Source: Achatina immaculata
Taxonomy: Eukaryota > Mollusca > Gastropoda > Stylommatophora > Achatinidae
Length of the DNA stretch: 64,000 nt
Assembly (NCBI GenBank): GCA_009760885.1
Contig: CM019717.1
Location: 49,229,366-49,293,365, forward strand
Direction: 5' to 3'
The notes under the pieces were generated by a model. It was not told the origin of the DNA. It ran no database searches and saw only the letters and a list, made by a program, of their open reading frames with translations. Each line of letters starts with the position of its first letter. Position 1 is the first letter of the stretch. Both the position numbers and the translations under genes were made by a program. Below are positions 23,283-63,977 of the stretch, piece after piece.

Positions 23283-24770
23283 AATAATTAGTGTATAGGT
23301 ATACAACTATACTCAAAGCACTGCAGTAAAGCTATGATACCAAAATGTATAAACTAGGACAACAATAGGAACAGCTTTATTATTTAACGATAACACACTT
23401 GTAACGTTTCGATGTGAGCCATTGTCAACAAAAACAAACAGGATGAAGAATCAGAGAGAGGAGACAAAGTACAGATTCACATTAATTTAATGGTGTGAAC
23501 AACAACAAAAATGGAAAATTTAATAAAAAATGGGAAAAGGACTTATCACAGCCTCTGGATCAACACAACACCAAAATCGCCTGTATGACCTCGATAGAAG
23601 CCAAAACAAAAAGCAATGGTAACGATGGAAACGGAGCGTTCTTTCTGAAAAGGTGCAAAATTGTTCATGGTTGAGTGAGGAAAATGTTAAGAGACAAGGA
23701 TATGCACAGAATGAGCAGAGAATTATTCCAAGAACAGGGATGACTGGAGAGCACCTATCCATGGCCAGTACTCTTAAGGTAGTGAAACGCAGATGATGAT
23801 GATGATGATGGTAGTGAATGGATAGGGATTTAGGATGCTTGATAGTAGATGATGGTGGGGAAGGGATAGCAATATATTTAGGAGAAGGTGAAATGAATGA
23901 TTATGGTTGCTGTAGTGGAATAGTAATGTGATGATGTGTGAGGATACTAAACTAGCAACAATTGAGAATGAGTAAGACTGGAAGATTATGTGTAGCTGAA
24001 TAACGAATTCAAACTATGTGGTTCCAGTGTCCCAAAGTCCTGAATGTAGCGGTTCTCAAGAGCTAAGCGGCTTGTGTTATCTGCGTGACATTGTTTGATG
24101 GCTGTTACTAGAAAATCAGATTTGCCTCTATGATTGGGGGCATTGAAATTATTGGGGACTGGTTTCGAAGCATGCTGGGTGATATTGTACAGGTGTTTCT
24201 GTATGCGATCCCCTAGTCTAAGGCCAGTTTCACCTATATACGTCATCCTGCATGTTTTGCTTATGATGACTATCAAGCATCCCAAATCCCTATCCATTCA
24301 CAACCATCATCATCATTCGCCTTTCACTACCTTAAGAGTACCAGCCATGGATAGGTGCTCTCCAGTCATCCCTGTTCTTGGAGTAATTCTCTGCTCCTTT
24401 TGTGCACATCCTTGTCTCTTAACATTTTCCTCACTAAACCATGAACAATTTTGCACTTTTTCAGAAAGAACGCTCTGTTTCCATTGTTACCGTTGCTTTT
24501 TGTTTATGCTTCTGTCGAGGTCATACAGGTGATTTTGGTGCGTATTGATCCAGAGGCTAAGTCCTTTTCCCAATTTTTTTTATTAAATTTTCCATTTTTA
24601 AAAAAAATTGTTCTGTTGTCATTAAATTAATGTGAATCTGTACTTTGTTTTCTCTCTCTGATTCTTCGTCCTGTTTGTTTTTGTTTGACATTTGCTCACG
24701 CTGAAACGTCACAAGTGTGTTATCGTTAAATAATAAAGCTGTTCCTACTTTTTTCCTAGTTTATACATTT
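23283..24770 (-). mobile_element. Penelope-like element built as a long inverted repeat
   Basis: Two arms of about 500 bp (about 23338-23846 and 24275-24770) are reverse complements, separated by about 430 bp containing a GIY-YIG fragment on the minus strand. Each arm ends in the Penelope-like 3' terminus. A perfect 14-base duplication TAGTTATTTCACCA (23269-23282 and 24771-24784) encloses everything, so it integrated as one unit. Both arms also contain a LINE-like C-terminus with a (GAT)n run. Confidence 0.8.
23986..24297 (-). pseudogene. GIY-YIG endonuclease domain of a Penelope-like element
   Basis: The minus-strand reading contains KTCRMTYIGETGLRLGDR, then HLYNITQHASKPV and FNAPNHRGKSDF, ending RYIQDFGTLEPHSLN. 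TYIGETG with the following Arg, and the FN-x-HR-like stretch, are features of the GIY-YIG nuclease at the C-terminus of Penelope-like reverse transcriptases. The first ten residues of the open frame come from the inverted-repeat arm, so the true domain is N-terminally truncated. No RT domain is present. Confidence 0.82.
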
Positions 24771-25044
24771 TAGTTATTTCACCAGTGGACATGGAGGCTG
24801 GGACAGATTTTGCCACACTGTGACATAACAGTCTTGCCTAGGTTAGAAACGCTGGGAGAAAATTTGATAATGATATTCACAAATTTCATTGCAAGAGAAC
24901 AAGAAGACTCAACATAGACTGACCAAATATTGCACTCGACACACTCTGTAGAGTCTTAAAATCACAAATTTGGCCTCAGGACCTCAGAGGGGAATGCCAT
25001 GCAAACGTATTTCCCCACCTCCAGTTGATTAGCCTAACATCTTA

Positions 25045-25358
25045 TTGGCAGAAATGCAGATGAAGCCACTGACAACAGTTATTGAGGAAAGACGCTGGCG
25101 ATGGTTGGGACATGTGCTCCGAATGACTGACAACTCACTACCAAAAATAGCACTAAGATGGACACCACAAGGGAACAGAAGTAAGGGTAGACCAAAAGAG
25201 ACATGGAGAAGAACAGCAGAAAGGATGTTGAGTAATAGAGGGCTCACCTGGGCAAGAGCAGAAAAAAAGGCGAAGGACAGGCATTTGTGGAAAACCCTTG
25301 CGGAAGCCCCATGTGCCCTGGGCACTTGAGGTTCAGAGAGAGAGAGAGAGAGAGAGAG
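25045..25358 (+). mobile_element. LINE family D 3' fragment with (GA)n tail
   Basis: A 94-codon frame reads RRWRWLGHVLRMTDNSLPK, then GRPKETWRR and DRHLWKTLAEAPCALGT, the C-terminal end typical of non-LTR retrotransposon RT proteins. A (GA)n tail follows at 25335-25358. It is 5'-truncated. Confidence 0.85.
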
Positions 25359-26191
25359 TTGATTAGCCATTTTGTCTTCATCCATTATTGGACTCATCCT
25401 TAAAACAGGGGGAGTTAGTCATCTTCCTCCTCGCCTCCCCCCCCCCCCTCCCCAATTAGGCCTGCGCGGATCGCAAGTATGATGAATTTCGCTTATGAGA
25501 GATTCATGGAGGAGAACCCTCTCTTTGTCTTGATAGGTAAACATATGAAACTAAATGCATAACAAAAACATTTCCAGTACAGTGTTTCTCAACCAGGTGC
25601 CACAGGTGAAAAACTTGTAACAGAGGAGCCACGAAACTTGTCAAATGTAAAAAAAAATCGAAGTGTACTATATTGTAATTACTGTCTTGATGATGTCAGT
25701 GAACGTAGCACACCCCGTTACATATCGTAGACAGTAAGCCTTGCGTCGTCACAAGTCTAGTTCTTGACGTCAATTTTTCTACAGAGCAAGTGTATGGGGG
25801 CCTTTCTACCTGGTCAGTATCCTTTTTACTTTTCTTGCTTTTAGCGGTGTTCCGACTTTTGTAGAGATCATTTCAACCTTGCTTGTAGCGTTTGACCGCG
25901 AGTAACTATTTAGGTACCCTATCAACTGTGCTCAACAGACCGGCCTGTGATGTCTCTCGCTGTTATCATCGTTATCGATGCTAAAACATAAGTTGAGCAA
26001 CTTGTTTATTTTTATAGAAATTAACTTAGTTAAGAAAAGTATAATAAATTAATGTCGAAAAATATACTATTCAATATCGAATATAATCTTTTATTTTTGT
26101 GTTCTACAGTTTATTACAAGAGCAATGAATCTTCTTCTTTTAAAATGTGTTTTTGGTGTCCAAAAGTTTGTAATATTATTTTATAGTAGAA
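25359..26191. other. Intergenic spacer
   Basis: Contains a C-rich tract near 25430-25450 and otherwise no recognised gene or repeat. Confidence 0.4.
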
Positions 26192-26491
26192 AAAATATTC
26201 ATTCATTCATTTGCATGTCTCTTGCGGAACTTTGCCTTCCGGTAGGCCTCTCGGTTGCACCCCTTATGGACCCCTTGTTTTATGTCAAACCAAATTGTTC
26301 TTTAACCATTTATTCTTACTGCTGCCTGTTGGTCTAGAAACAGCAGTGATGTTAATTGTATCAAATGTATTGGAAAACCTTTTTTTTTCCCATTATTTCC
26401 CAAATTTTTGGTGTTGTACACAATCAAATGCCTTTGAGTAGTCTATAAAAGATAAATATAGATTCACATTAAACTCTATGCATTTCTCTGT
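26192..26491 (-). mobile_element. LINE family B, internally deleted copy
   Basis: The minus strand starts at 'agagaaatgca' (RT region FNVNLYLSFIDYSKAFDCV), runs to the 'KQGV' region near 26258, then jumps directly to the last ~65 bases of the element, ending in (GAAT)n at 26192. It abuts the next copy head to tail. Confidence 0.75.
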
Positions 26492-27500
26492 TCATTCATT
26501 TGCATGTCCCTTGTGGAACTTTGCCTCCCTAATAGCACTCCTGTAGGCCTCTCGGTTCTGAGCAAGATGCCCTGCTGCTGATGTATCAATCTGCAGATCC
26601 TCAACGATGTCTTGCAGCCATCTTCGCCTTGGTCTTCCCCTCTTTCTTTCCCATTATGTACCCTTCCAAGACGGTTTTCTCTAGATTATCATGACGTTTA
26701 ATGTGTCCAAAATATTTAAGTTTTCTCTGTTTAATACTCTTTACTAGCCAGCCTTCTTCGATATTAAGTTCTTGTAGTATGGATATATTTGTTCTTTTTT
26801 GTGACCATGATATTTGAAGAACTCTTCTGTAGCATTTACATTCAAAGGCATTTATGTGTTTCTCAGCTGTTTTGTTAAGTGTCCAGGTCTCACAGGCATA
26901 TGTTGCGATGGGAAAGATGCATGCCCTTAAAAATCTTATTTTTGTAGTTCTGTCTGTTCCTCTCCACTGAATCTTTAGTTGTTTTACTTTCTGAAGAGCG
27001 ATAGATGTCCTCCTTTTAATTTCCCTCATTGTATTTCCATTATTGGTTAGTAGTGATCCAAGATATTAAAAACTCTCCACTTCTTCCAGTTTTTCCTCAA
27101 TGATACATATATCAGCTGCCTTGTTTGTTTTGTCAGTTGTCATCAATTTAGTTTTCTTCGCATTAAGATAGAGGTTTTGCTCTTCACTATTCTTACGGAC
27201 TGACATAATTAGTTTTTCCATTCCTTTTTGTGTTGTGGACAGTAATACTGTGTCATCAGCATATATAATCTCTGGTATTTCATAACCTCCAGTTGTTATG
27301 GTAATGGTATCGTAATATTCTTTGTCTGCATCTTCTCTAAAATTTCTCATTATATTTTCAATATACAAGTTAAATAAGTAAGGCGACAATATGCACCCCT
27401 GACGGACCCCTTTCTCTATTATTAATCTTATATTGAATACATGATCTCTTGATCCTCTTCCTTGCCTGAAACCAGCTTGTACCATACTGACTTCTTCTAT
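26492..27500 (-). mobile_element. LINE family B fragment (RT to 3' end)
   Basis: The minus strand reads QAGFRQGRGSRDHVFNIRL, then [28 protein letters not shown] (RT active-site YADD near 27255-27270), FLRACIFPIATYACETW and [19 protein letters not shown]. The ~230 bp between IEK and GVRQGC are missing. This is exactly the section retained by the neighbouring copy at 26258-26490. Confidence 0.88.
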
Positions 27501-28089
27501 TTTTTTACAAAGTCTGCCTATTAAAAATATAAATATATCAAGAATAGTATGTGTTGCTATTTAGTTGTATTTTCATACATTGTTTTATTTGTCGAGAGTT
27601 GGTAGTTCCGACAATGGTTAGTGGTTGTTCTTGTAATACTTGGAACCTTTAAATATGATAGGGCTCGGAGCTTATTTGTTATTATTTTATTTTCTGTTCT
27701 TCTTTCCTTGTCCAAGCGGAGTTTGTGTTTTATCTTTATATACTGTTGTATGATAAAACATTTCTTTCAGTATTTTTTTTTCATTATTTTCCTCCTAACT
27801 CCAAATCCCTATCTCATATGACAGTCAAACCAGGTCCTTTCGTGTCATCAACCACTGCGACTCTCATTCTCACCCTAGTAATACAACCAACTCCACCAAA
27901 CATAAACAAACTATGCAGTTGTCTTTTAATACATTTTAATACATAATAATCTCATTACGATAATATTCAAATAATTATCTCCCACTCTCCAGTCTTACGA
28001 GGACAACTACTTGGACACTGAGCATTCATTCGCACAGCATGGCTAGTAATATCAAAGAGAGCAGGCAAAACATCTCTTAAGGCACAGAA
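27501..28089. other. Intergenic spacer
   Basis: T-rich, with no recognised gene. Confidence 0.4.
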
Positions 28090-28295
28090 AAAAAAGATGT
28101 CAGTCATGTGATTAGAAGAAACAGTCAGAGAATCCTAAAACAAGCTATCAAGCGGAACACAACAAAAAAAAATCGACCACATGAAACTAAAGAGGACATA
28201 AAATAGTAGGCATAAAATCCCTTGATGAGGTTGAAAAACTCGCCGAAAACAAGAAAACTTGGCGAACTACTATACGAGTCTTATGTGTATTGTCA
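28090..28295 (+). mobile_element. RTE-type LINE 3' fragment
   Basis: Matches 18055-18262 of the reference RTE: 'acaagctatcaagcggaaca', then 'aaatcccttgatgaggttga' and 'cttggcgaactacta'. It has internal deletions. Confidence 0.75.
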
Positions 28296-28649
28296 GTTTA
28301 CCCTCCTTGAGTTTGAATGTTTTGCTGTGTAGCGAACTGTAATGGGTGATGTAAGTTGCCAGTTTCAGTATGAGACAAGCCACTTCGTTTTGGTTTCGTA
28401 TCTGCTGAAAGTGGCCACGCTGTTTGCTCCAACCCCTACTGGTCCAGCTAAAATGCTTTATGAATACGATATTCTTGTGGCATTACCACCGCTGACTGTA
28501 ACGACCAGCGCTCCAGGATGGTGGTACTGGCCGCCCTCAATATCCTCCTCCTTGTTGTAGGAATCTTCGGCTTTCCATCGTTAGCAAGCAAACTCACTCT
28601 CCTCGTTAAATCTCATTCATACAATATCGTTCAATTAAAAAAATAAATC

Positions 28650-28655
28650 TTTATT
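28650..28655 (-). promoter_or_regulatory. Poly(A) signal for the minus-strand candidate gene
   Basis: AATAAA on the minus strand about 410 bases downstream of the stop at 29066. The intervening sequence has no repeat and would form the 3' UTR. Confidence 0.4.
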
Positions 28656-29065
28656 TCCAACAAACTTTTAACGTGTCAATTAAACGACTTTAAATGAAAT
28701 TGTACACATATACAATCATATACATGCATGATTACGCAGTAAAAGGGTATTTGAAAAATTAGCTTGTAATGAGAATGAGGTATATGCTAATGAAATTACA
28801 ATTCTGATGGGAGTGTGCATGAAAAACACAAACCCACACACATCGTTCAAGGATCAAGAACATTCAGGATGTATCAAAGAATGTCTGCTTTCTGTTATCT
28901 TCTTCCAGACCACTGTTTCATATGAATACAACGCCGTTATATTTTTGTTACAGCTAATATCTTTAGTCGCTGTTAGTAATACCTGTGCTTCTTTCATTCT
29001 TTTGTTAGCATTGGTGGCAGTTCCAGGAAGGATATGTTTTTAGGTCTCTCTGGCACGTGGCAACA

Positions 29066-29797
29066 CTACCGCTGTGGCAGTTTGTTAACCCACTGCTGGG
29101 TTTTTTCCCTTGTCGATAGTTCCTCTTTGTTCAACTTCTCTAGTATACTCGACATTTGGGATATCGTTCTTGCTTGCTCGCACACATATTCCTTTACGAC
29201 ATCTTGATTGGAATTTACAGTATCGAAATATGAATCTTTTTTGTTGTTTGAGGCAAAGTTTGAGCATTCGGTAGACCAGGGCGAAGGTATATCTGCCGGC
29301 AAATCTGAAAAATCTGTGAAAGGAGTTTGCACATTTTGTAATTGTTTCTTGTTGTGGTCTGAATGTAGTTCAAGAAAGAAGTCATTCCAGTTCTCAAGAA
29401 CTTCGTGCATTTTATTTATACCAAAGTCGCGTGTGAACAAATTTCGTACATCTTTTTTGAGTTCTTCCGGATATTTTGCACAAAAAGTATTTTCACTTGC
29501 TGCTGAAAAGTAAGGATTCTCGTACACACCACTGGACGCCGGAAAATGGGTGTTATATTTCAGTTCTTGCTTGCTTTGCATTACATTAGTTGCTTGTAAA
29601 TGATGTGCAGTTGTCAGAGTTTTAAGGAGCTCAAGCTTTGCTACGGATTTTCTCTGTGCACTTTTATGGACATGCTCAGCTGACTTGAGAGTTTTGAGGA
29701 GTTTTTTCCTCGCCATAATCTTTCGGTCAGGTTTCATGTCAGTGGGACTGGTTTTAGTTGTCATTTGCGATCTAGAGTGCTTGGACGTTGTTATCAT
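29066..29797 (-). CDS. Hypothetical single-exon protein, 243 residues
   Basis: Open from ATG at 29797 to TAG at 29066, the longest non-transposon frame in the window. The N-terminal ~70 residues are rich in Lys, Ser and Thr (RKKLLKTLKSAEHVHKSAQ) and probably basic or disordered. The middle has FPASSGVYENPYFSAASE and KYPEELKKDVRNLFTRDFG. The C-terminus (about 195-243) is Glu/Gln/Lys rich and may form a coiled coil (TISQMSSILEKLNKEEL). There is no signal peptide or membrane segment. The composition is unlike the local repeats, no second copy was seen, and a poly(A) signal follows. It may be a whole gene or a last exon. I do not recognise the family. Confidence 0.6.
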   Translation of the reverse strand: MITTSKHSRSQMTTKTSPTDMKPDRKIMARKKLLKTLKSAEHVHKSAQRKSVAKLELLKTLTTAHHLQATNVMQSKQELKYNTHFPASSGVYENPYFSAASENTFCAKYPEELKKDVRNLFTRDFGINKMHEVLENWNDFFLELHSDHNKKQLQNVQTPFTDFSDLPADIPSPWSTECSNFASNNKKDSYFDTVNSNQDVVKEYVCEQARTISQMSSILEKLNKEELSTREKTQQWVNKLPQR

Positions 29798-31527
29798 AGG
29801 ACTTTAAACTAAATCATGGAGCTGTGCAGATGAAACAGAGAGTGCGGCGGTGATGCTGGTTGCTCAGTACCCAAAAAAAAAAAAAACTGCGCGTTCTAAT
29901 GGGCACAGTATGAAGAGGTACATTGTTGAGTGCCTTGTTTTCTTTGGTGGGATAAAGATTACAGGGTGGTCGGTAGTGCCAGTAATATTCGTCTGTTATA
30001 TTTCATGAATTCCAGCCTTTCTGTTCGATGTACAAATGTACTGAAAATAATAATAATAATAATAATAATAATACAGGTAGCTGTAATGGTAAGGTATCAG
30101 ATCAGTAAAATATTCCCAGATCAGCATGTACATGGCTCTAACGAAAACCCCTTGTGTTCCATGCAATAACAGCCCTCTGGGAAAGAATAAGTACGAGCAA
30201 AAATGTGTTTGCAAATTAGCCAGTGGGTTCGGTCGGCGTGTGAACTGGCATGTTCTCTGTTCCCAACTGAGAAGAAATCAAACAGTAACCAGAGACAAGC
30301 ACATGTGGGAGAAAGCATTATGAAGGGCGGATTATATTCGTTTCGTTTACTGTTCATGTGGGTGTACACGCACAGACGCACGAATCATAAAACCGTATAC
30401 ACACATTAACAAAAGCCGTTAACTTCGCAAAAATTTTTTTTTACAAAAGACATTAGCAGAAGACGTCGTGGCGCTTACGTGATCAGTTATTAATTACAGG
30501 ATCCATAATTCGCAGTATTTCGTACCCAAGCATATACCATAGATTAGGCAATATAATTATTTTATTTATCACTGTATTTCTTTAAGCTATGGCTGCCCAC
30601 AGCAAAAAGAGGGCTTCCATAAAACGATTAAAATATGCTTGCTTTCATAACATGTGTCCATATACAGTCAAGCGCATGCCCCCCCCCCCCCCCCCCACAT
30701 ACACTTACGGGTTATTAGCAGGCTTCGGCCCGCTAGGCACTATCAGTAGCACAGGTTATCTCACCTCCTAAAATATTTGGACAAGTCATGAGAAGCAGAA
30801 AATTCAAAGATACAAGCAGACAATAGATGCAGAGAGAGAAATTTCTTGATGAGCTTTCGAAGTAATATCGGACTAGAAAGACAGTAGATTTGATTTTAGA
30901 CACCAAGAACCTTACAGGACGAAGAAAGCGAAGGGCCCATGCTAGAGAGTACTGCAACTGGTGACGTTGATGAAACTGTGTCATTTGTTGACGTGTAATT
31001 GCTTGGCATCGGCTTTACAAGAGGTGTGAAAATGAGAATTTATTGGGAGGTTTAATAAAGACATAAATGTTCTAAGTTATGATTTGTGCATGAATCTTAT
31101 TGTAATAATGAAAAGAGAAATGCTTCATAACATATATGGAGAAGACAATGAAAAGAAAGATGGTTAATTAAGATCTGGTTTTAGCCTCGTGCTCTGGATG
31201 TAAAAGATTTGATGAATAACCATAGCATCATTTTACAAGCGAAATCAAGCAAGCTGATTAAAAAAAAAACAACTTCAAATGTAAGAAACAAAAACAAACT
31301 TAAGTTAGCGACATGAGCATAAATACATTACATCTAAATCTAAAGCAATGTATTTACTGTGGAGAAATTTTAAAAAGAAAAAAAGAAACGAACATGCCTT
31401 AGCAATAACCAAATCAATCAACATATTAAATAAGTTATGCTACAGTTTCAGCGGTTATAATACAACGGATGTTTGTTACAGTGGAATATACTGTGTGATC
31501 ATTTTACGCATTTTATATATATATATA
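29798..31527. other. Intergenic stretch with short tandem repeats
   Basis: Holds an A tract (29873-29886), an (AAT)n run (30047-30073) and a C tract (30678-30696). No coding exon could be supported; it may contain the promoter of the minus-strand ORF. Confidence 0.4.
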
Positions 31528-32106
31528 TAATCTCGGCAGCTACATAGACCAGGATGATGACACCAGAAAGGAAATTAGAATTATATTTGAAAAAGCAGCA
31601 CTGACATTCAAGAATCTTGAGAACATATGGCCTTCAAAAGGTATATGCACAAAACCAAGTTAAAATTATTCAATTCAAATGTAATATCCACCCTCATTTA
31701 TGCATGCCAAAGCTGGAAAACAAATAAAGAAAAAGACAATAAATTAGACTCTTTTGAAAACAAATGCATAAGGAAAAAAATGGAATGAATTAAAGACCAA
31801 CGCAGAGATAAGCCAGATGAGTGAACAACAACCTGTATCATGGTTGATCAGAAAAAGGAGATGGACCTATGTCGGTCATGTGATGAGAAGAAACATCAGA
31901 GAATCCCAAAAACAAGCTATTTTTGTGAACACAACGGGCCGAAGAAAAAGAGGTCAAACAGGTGAAACTCTTAAGAGGACATTATTAAGAGAAGCCAGTT
32001 TAGTGGACATAAAACCCCTGGATGAGATTGAAAAGCTCGCCGAAAACAGGGAAACTTGGCAAACTACTATGCCAGCCCTATGTGACGTTTAACGGCACGA
32101 GAAGGG
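31528..32106 (+). mobile_element. RTE-type LINE 3' fragment
   Basis: Begins at 'ctcggcagctacatagacc' and follows 17697-18275 of the reference RTE. It encodes [21 protein letters not shown] and [13 protein letters not shown], and ends with the RTE terminus 'tgacgtttaacggcacga'. It is broken in several places. Confidence 0.88.
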
Positions 32107-33312
32107 TATATATCATATACATATATGATGCTGTTTATATTTCTGATGACAAATAGCTAAAAACCTACGTACATTACACAATATAAATTTGCATGCATGG
32201 AGAACGTAACACTTACCTTCATGTAATTCTGGTGCTTTTAAAATTCAGTGGATGGTACAGAATAAATCTAGATTAATTTTGTCATATGCAGACCGTTTTC
32301 TACTATGATATTACATGGAGATAATACTAATGAGACGCGCGATTCTTGCTATGTACGTCGTGCATGCAGTCTTACTTTACGCGAACAAAGGCACAGTTAT
32401 GCTATGATTTGAAAGGGTGTCCAACACGCATTCATACCATTCGCGTCTCCTCGAACTCGGACGAATTTAAATAAAAGAATATTATCGGCTTGATGGGACC
32501 AGTTTAACGCCGGACTAAACGAAAGCTGAGGTACCAGAGAGGATTGTTGACATGAATGGTTTGAATCGATTTCAGATTGACTAAATTATTGATTTATACG
32601 ATCGCAAATTAGTGTTGAAGTTTACAGAGACCCGATGCCTCTTCCTTCCTTCCTTTCTTTCTTTCTTTCTTTTCAACATTATCACGGCATAGGCTGCATA
32701 TCATTGTAAGAATGTGACATCAGAGAGGGGCATGTGGTAATGACATGAACTGATATGGTTGAGCACACGGACTACTGTACCAACCCAGCAGGACTCCTTA
32801 ATTATAGAGATTGTGTAGGTTCCTGAGACGTCTTAAAGGAGGAAAGGCAGAAAGAACATTTATTTCACTTGTAGTTTTCCGCCACAAGAAGTGTCATCGC
32901 CGTTTCCCTCCCCCCTTTTAATGTTACACTATCTGACCGTTTTTCTTTCTTTTTTTTTCCTAACATGCCTATCATTTCTCTTAATTTCACGTTTTTCAGC
33001 ACTGTATGTTTTTGTATGAATGAGAATAGTGAGATGACCTGAACAAATTAACAATATATTTTCATTTATTTTTTTATCAGTCTTACTCGTGGATCGTCTC
33101 AACATTATCATTATCTCAAAGGATTCACAGTGAATTGATTTCTCTCTTCTCTGATGCCTTAAAAAAGGTACAGAAGGCTAGGTATTTTAGCATAGTTATA
33201 GACTATACTCCACAAATAAGTCATATTGAACAATTTACACTTTTTGCCAAATTTGTTAATACAGATCAAAGTGATATAATATATTCATGAACATTTTATT
33301 GTTTCATTCTAG
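32107..33312. other. Intergenic or intronic spacer
   Basis: Contains a (CTTT)n run at 32643-32672. No other feature is supported. It could be an intron of the gene ending at 33543. Confidence 0.35.
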
Positions 33313-33543
33313 TGGAATCCAGGATCAGTGTTAACTGAATGTATTCTTAGAAAATTGTCAGACAAGAATATTCCAGTCGCAAGTATGCGTGTTCATGGTA
33401 CGAAATATGAAAGAAAAACATTCAGCAGTTCAACAATGCACTTGAAACTTGACCTGCGAGCATTTTTTGAGGTTTTGATGGAAATTGCTGACGATGAGTC
33501 AGTGAAAAAAATAGCAAGACGTGAAGCACTTGTAATCTTATAA
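33313..33543 (+). CDS. Candidate terminal exon of an unidentified gene
   Basis: A good acceptor (TTTCATTCTAG) precedes 76 open codons reading WNPGSVLTECILRKLSDKN, then FSSSTMHLKLDLRAFFEVL and SVKKIARREALVIL, with TAA at 33541. The codon use and amphipathic helical look are gene-like, and the sequence is not part of any repeat seen here. Upstream exons were not found, and no AATAAA follows before the LINE at 33600. The identity is unknown. Confidence 0.45.
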   Translation, partial: WNPGSVLTECILRKLSDKNIPVASMRVHGTKYERKTFSSSTMHLKLDLRAFFEVLMEIADDESVKKIARREALVIL

Positions 33544-33595
33544 TATAGTGACCTTGCTGTATAGTTATCTTAACATACCATAACTCGTTATCATA

Positions 33596-33912
33596 TCATT
33601 CATTCATTCCTTTGCATGTCCCTTGCGGAACTTTGCCTCCCAAACAGCACTCCTGTAGGCCTCTCGGTTGTGAGCAAGATGGCCTGCTGCTGCTGCATCC
33701 ATTTCCAGATCATCAACGATGTCTTGCAGCCATCTTCGTTTCGGTCTTCCTCTTTTTCTTTTTCCCATTATGTATCCTTCCAATACGGTCTTCTCTAAAT
33801 TATCATGACGTTTAATGTGGCCAAAATATTTCAGTTTTCTCTCTTTAATCCTCTTTACTAGCCAGCCTTCTTCAATATTAAGTTCTTGTAGTATAGATAT
33901 ATTTGTTGTTAT
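33596..33912 (-). mobile_element. LINE family B 3' fragment with (ATTC)n tail
   Basis: The minus-strand frame of 103 codons reads [19 protein letters not shown], then [19 protein letters not shown] and GRPKRRWLQDIVDDL, ending KGHAKE and a GAAT tail. It is the best-preserved 3' end of family B in the window. Confidence 0.9.
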
Positions 33913-34338
33913 CATATAGTAATATTTTAAATGTTATCATACTTGTATCTTTCGTATCCTATGCAGGAAACGAAGACTAAACTTAAGTTATAAGACGCGA
34001 AAGCAAGAAAAATTGCATTGCAACACAAACAGTACTTACTGTTATCGTGGCCAATTATGTAAATCCAACCATGATTGAGTCAGTCAGTGTGCAGAGCTGC
34101 TCAGCAAGATGATGATTGGCAAAACCCTAAATATTTGATTTCTATGTTTCAAAACCGTCTCTTTAGACGAAAAGCTCCAAGAATATTCTATTACAGGTTA
34201 AAGCAAGATGTAATATTGAAAAAATACTAGATTTTTAAAGATGATGTGCTTAAAAAAATGGTATTTGTTTCAATATCGTGTTATAAAGGAGTTGAAATGA
34301 ATGAATAATTTCTATACCGATGTTACTGCTCTCACAGG
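33913..34338. other. Region upstream of MMS19
   Basis: No TATA box, CpG island or upstream exon is evident. It should contain the MMS19 promoter and 5' UTR. Confidence 0.35.
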
Positions 34339-34346
34339 CCGGAAGT
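34339..34346 (+). promoter_or_regulatory. ETS-type motif CCGGAAGT just upstream of MMS19 ATG
   Basis: Sits 20 bases before the start codon, a common place for ETS/GABP sites in TATA-less housekeeping promoters. It is one isolated motif match, so this is weak. Confidence 0.25.
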
Positions 34347-34365
34347 TATCAAAATTACAATAAAG

Positions 34366-63977
<29,612 letters not shown>

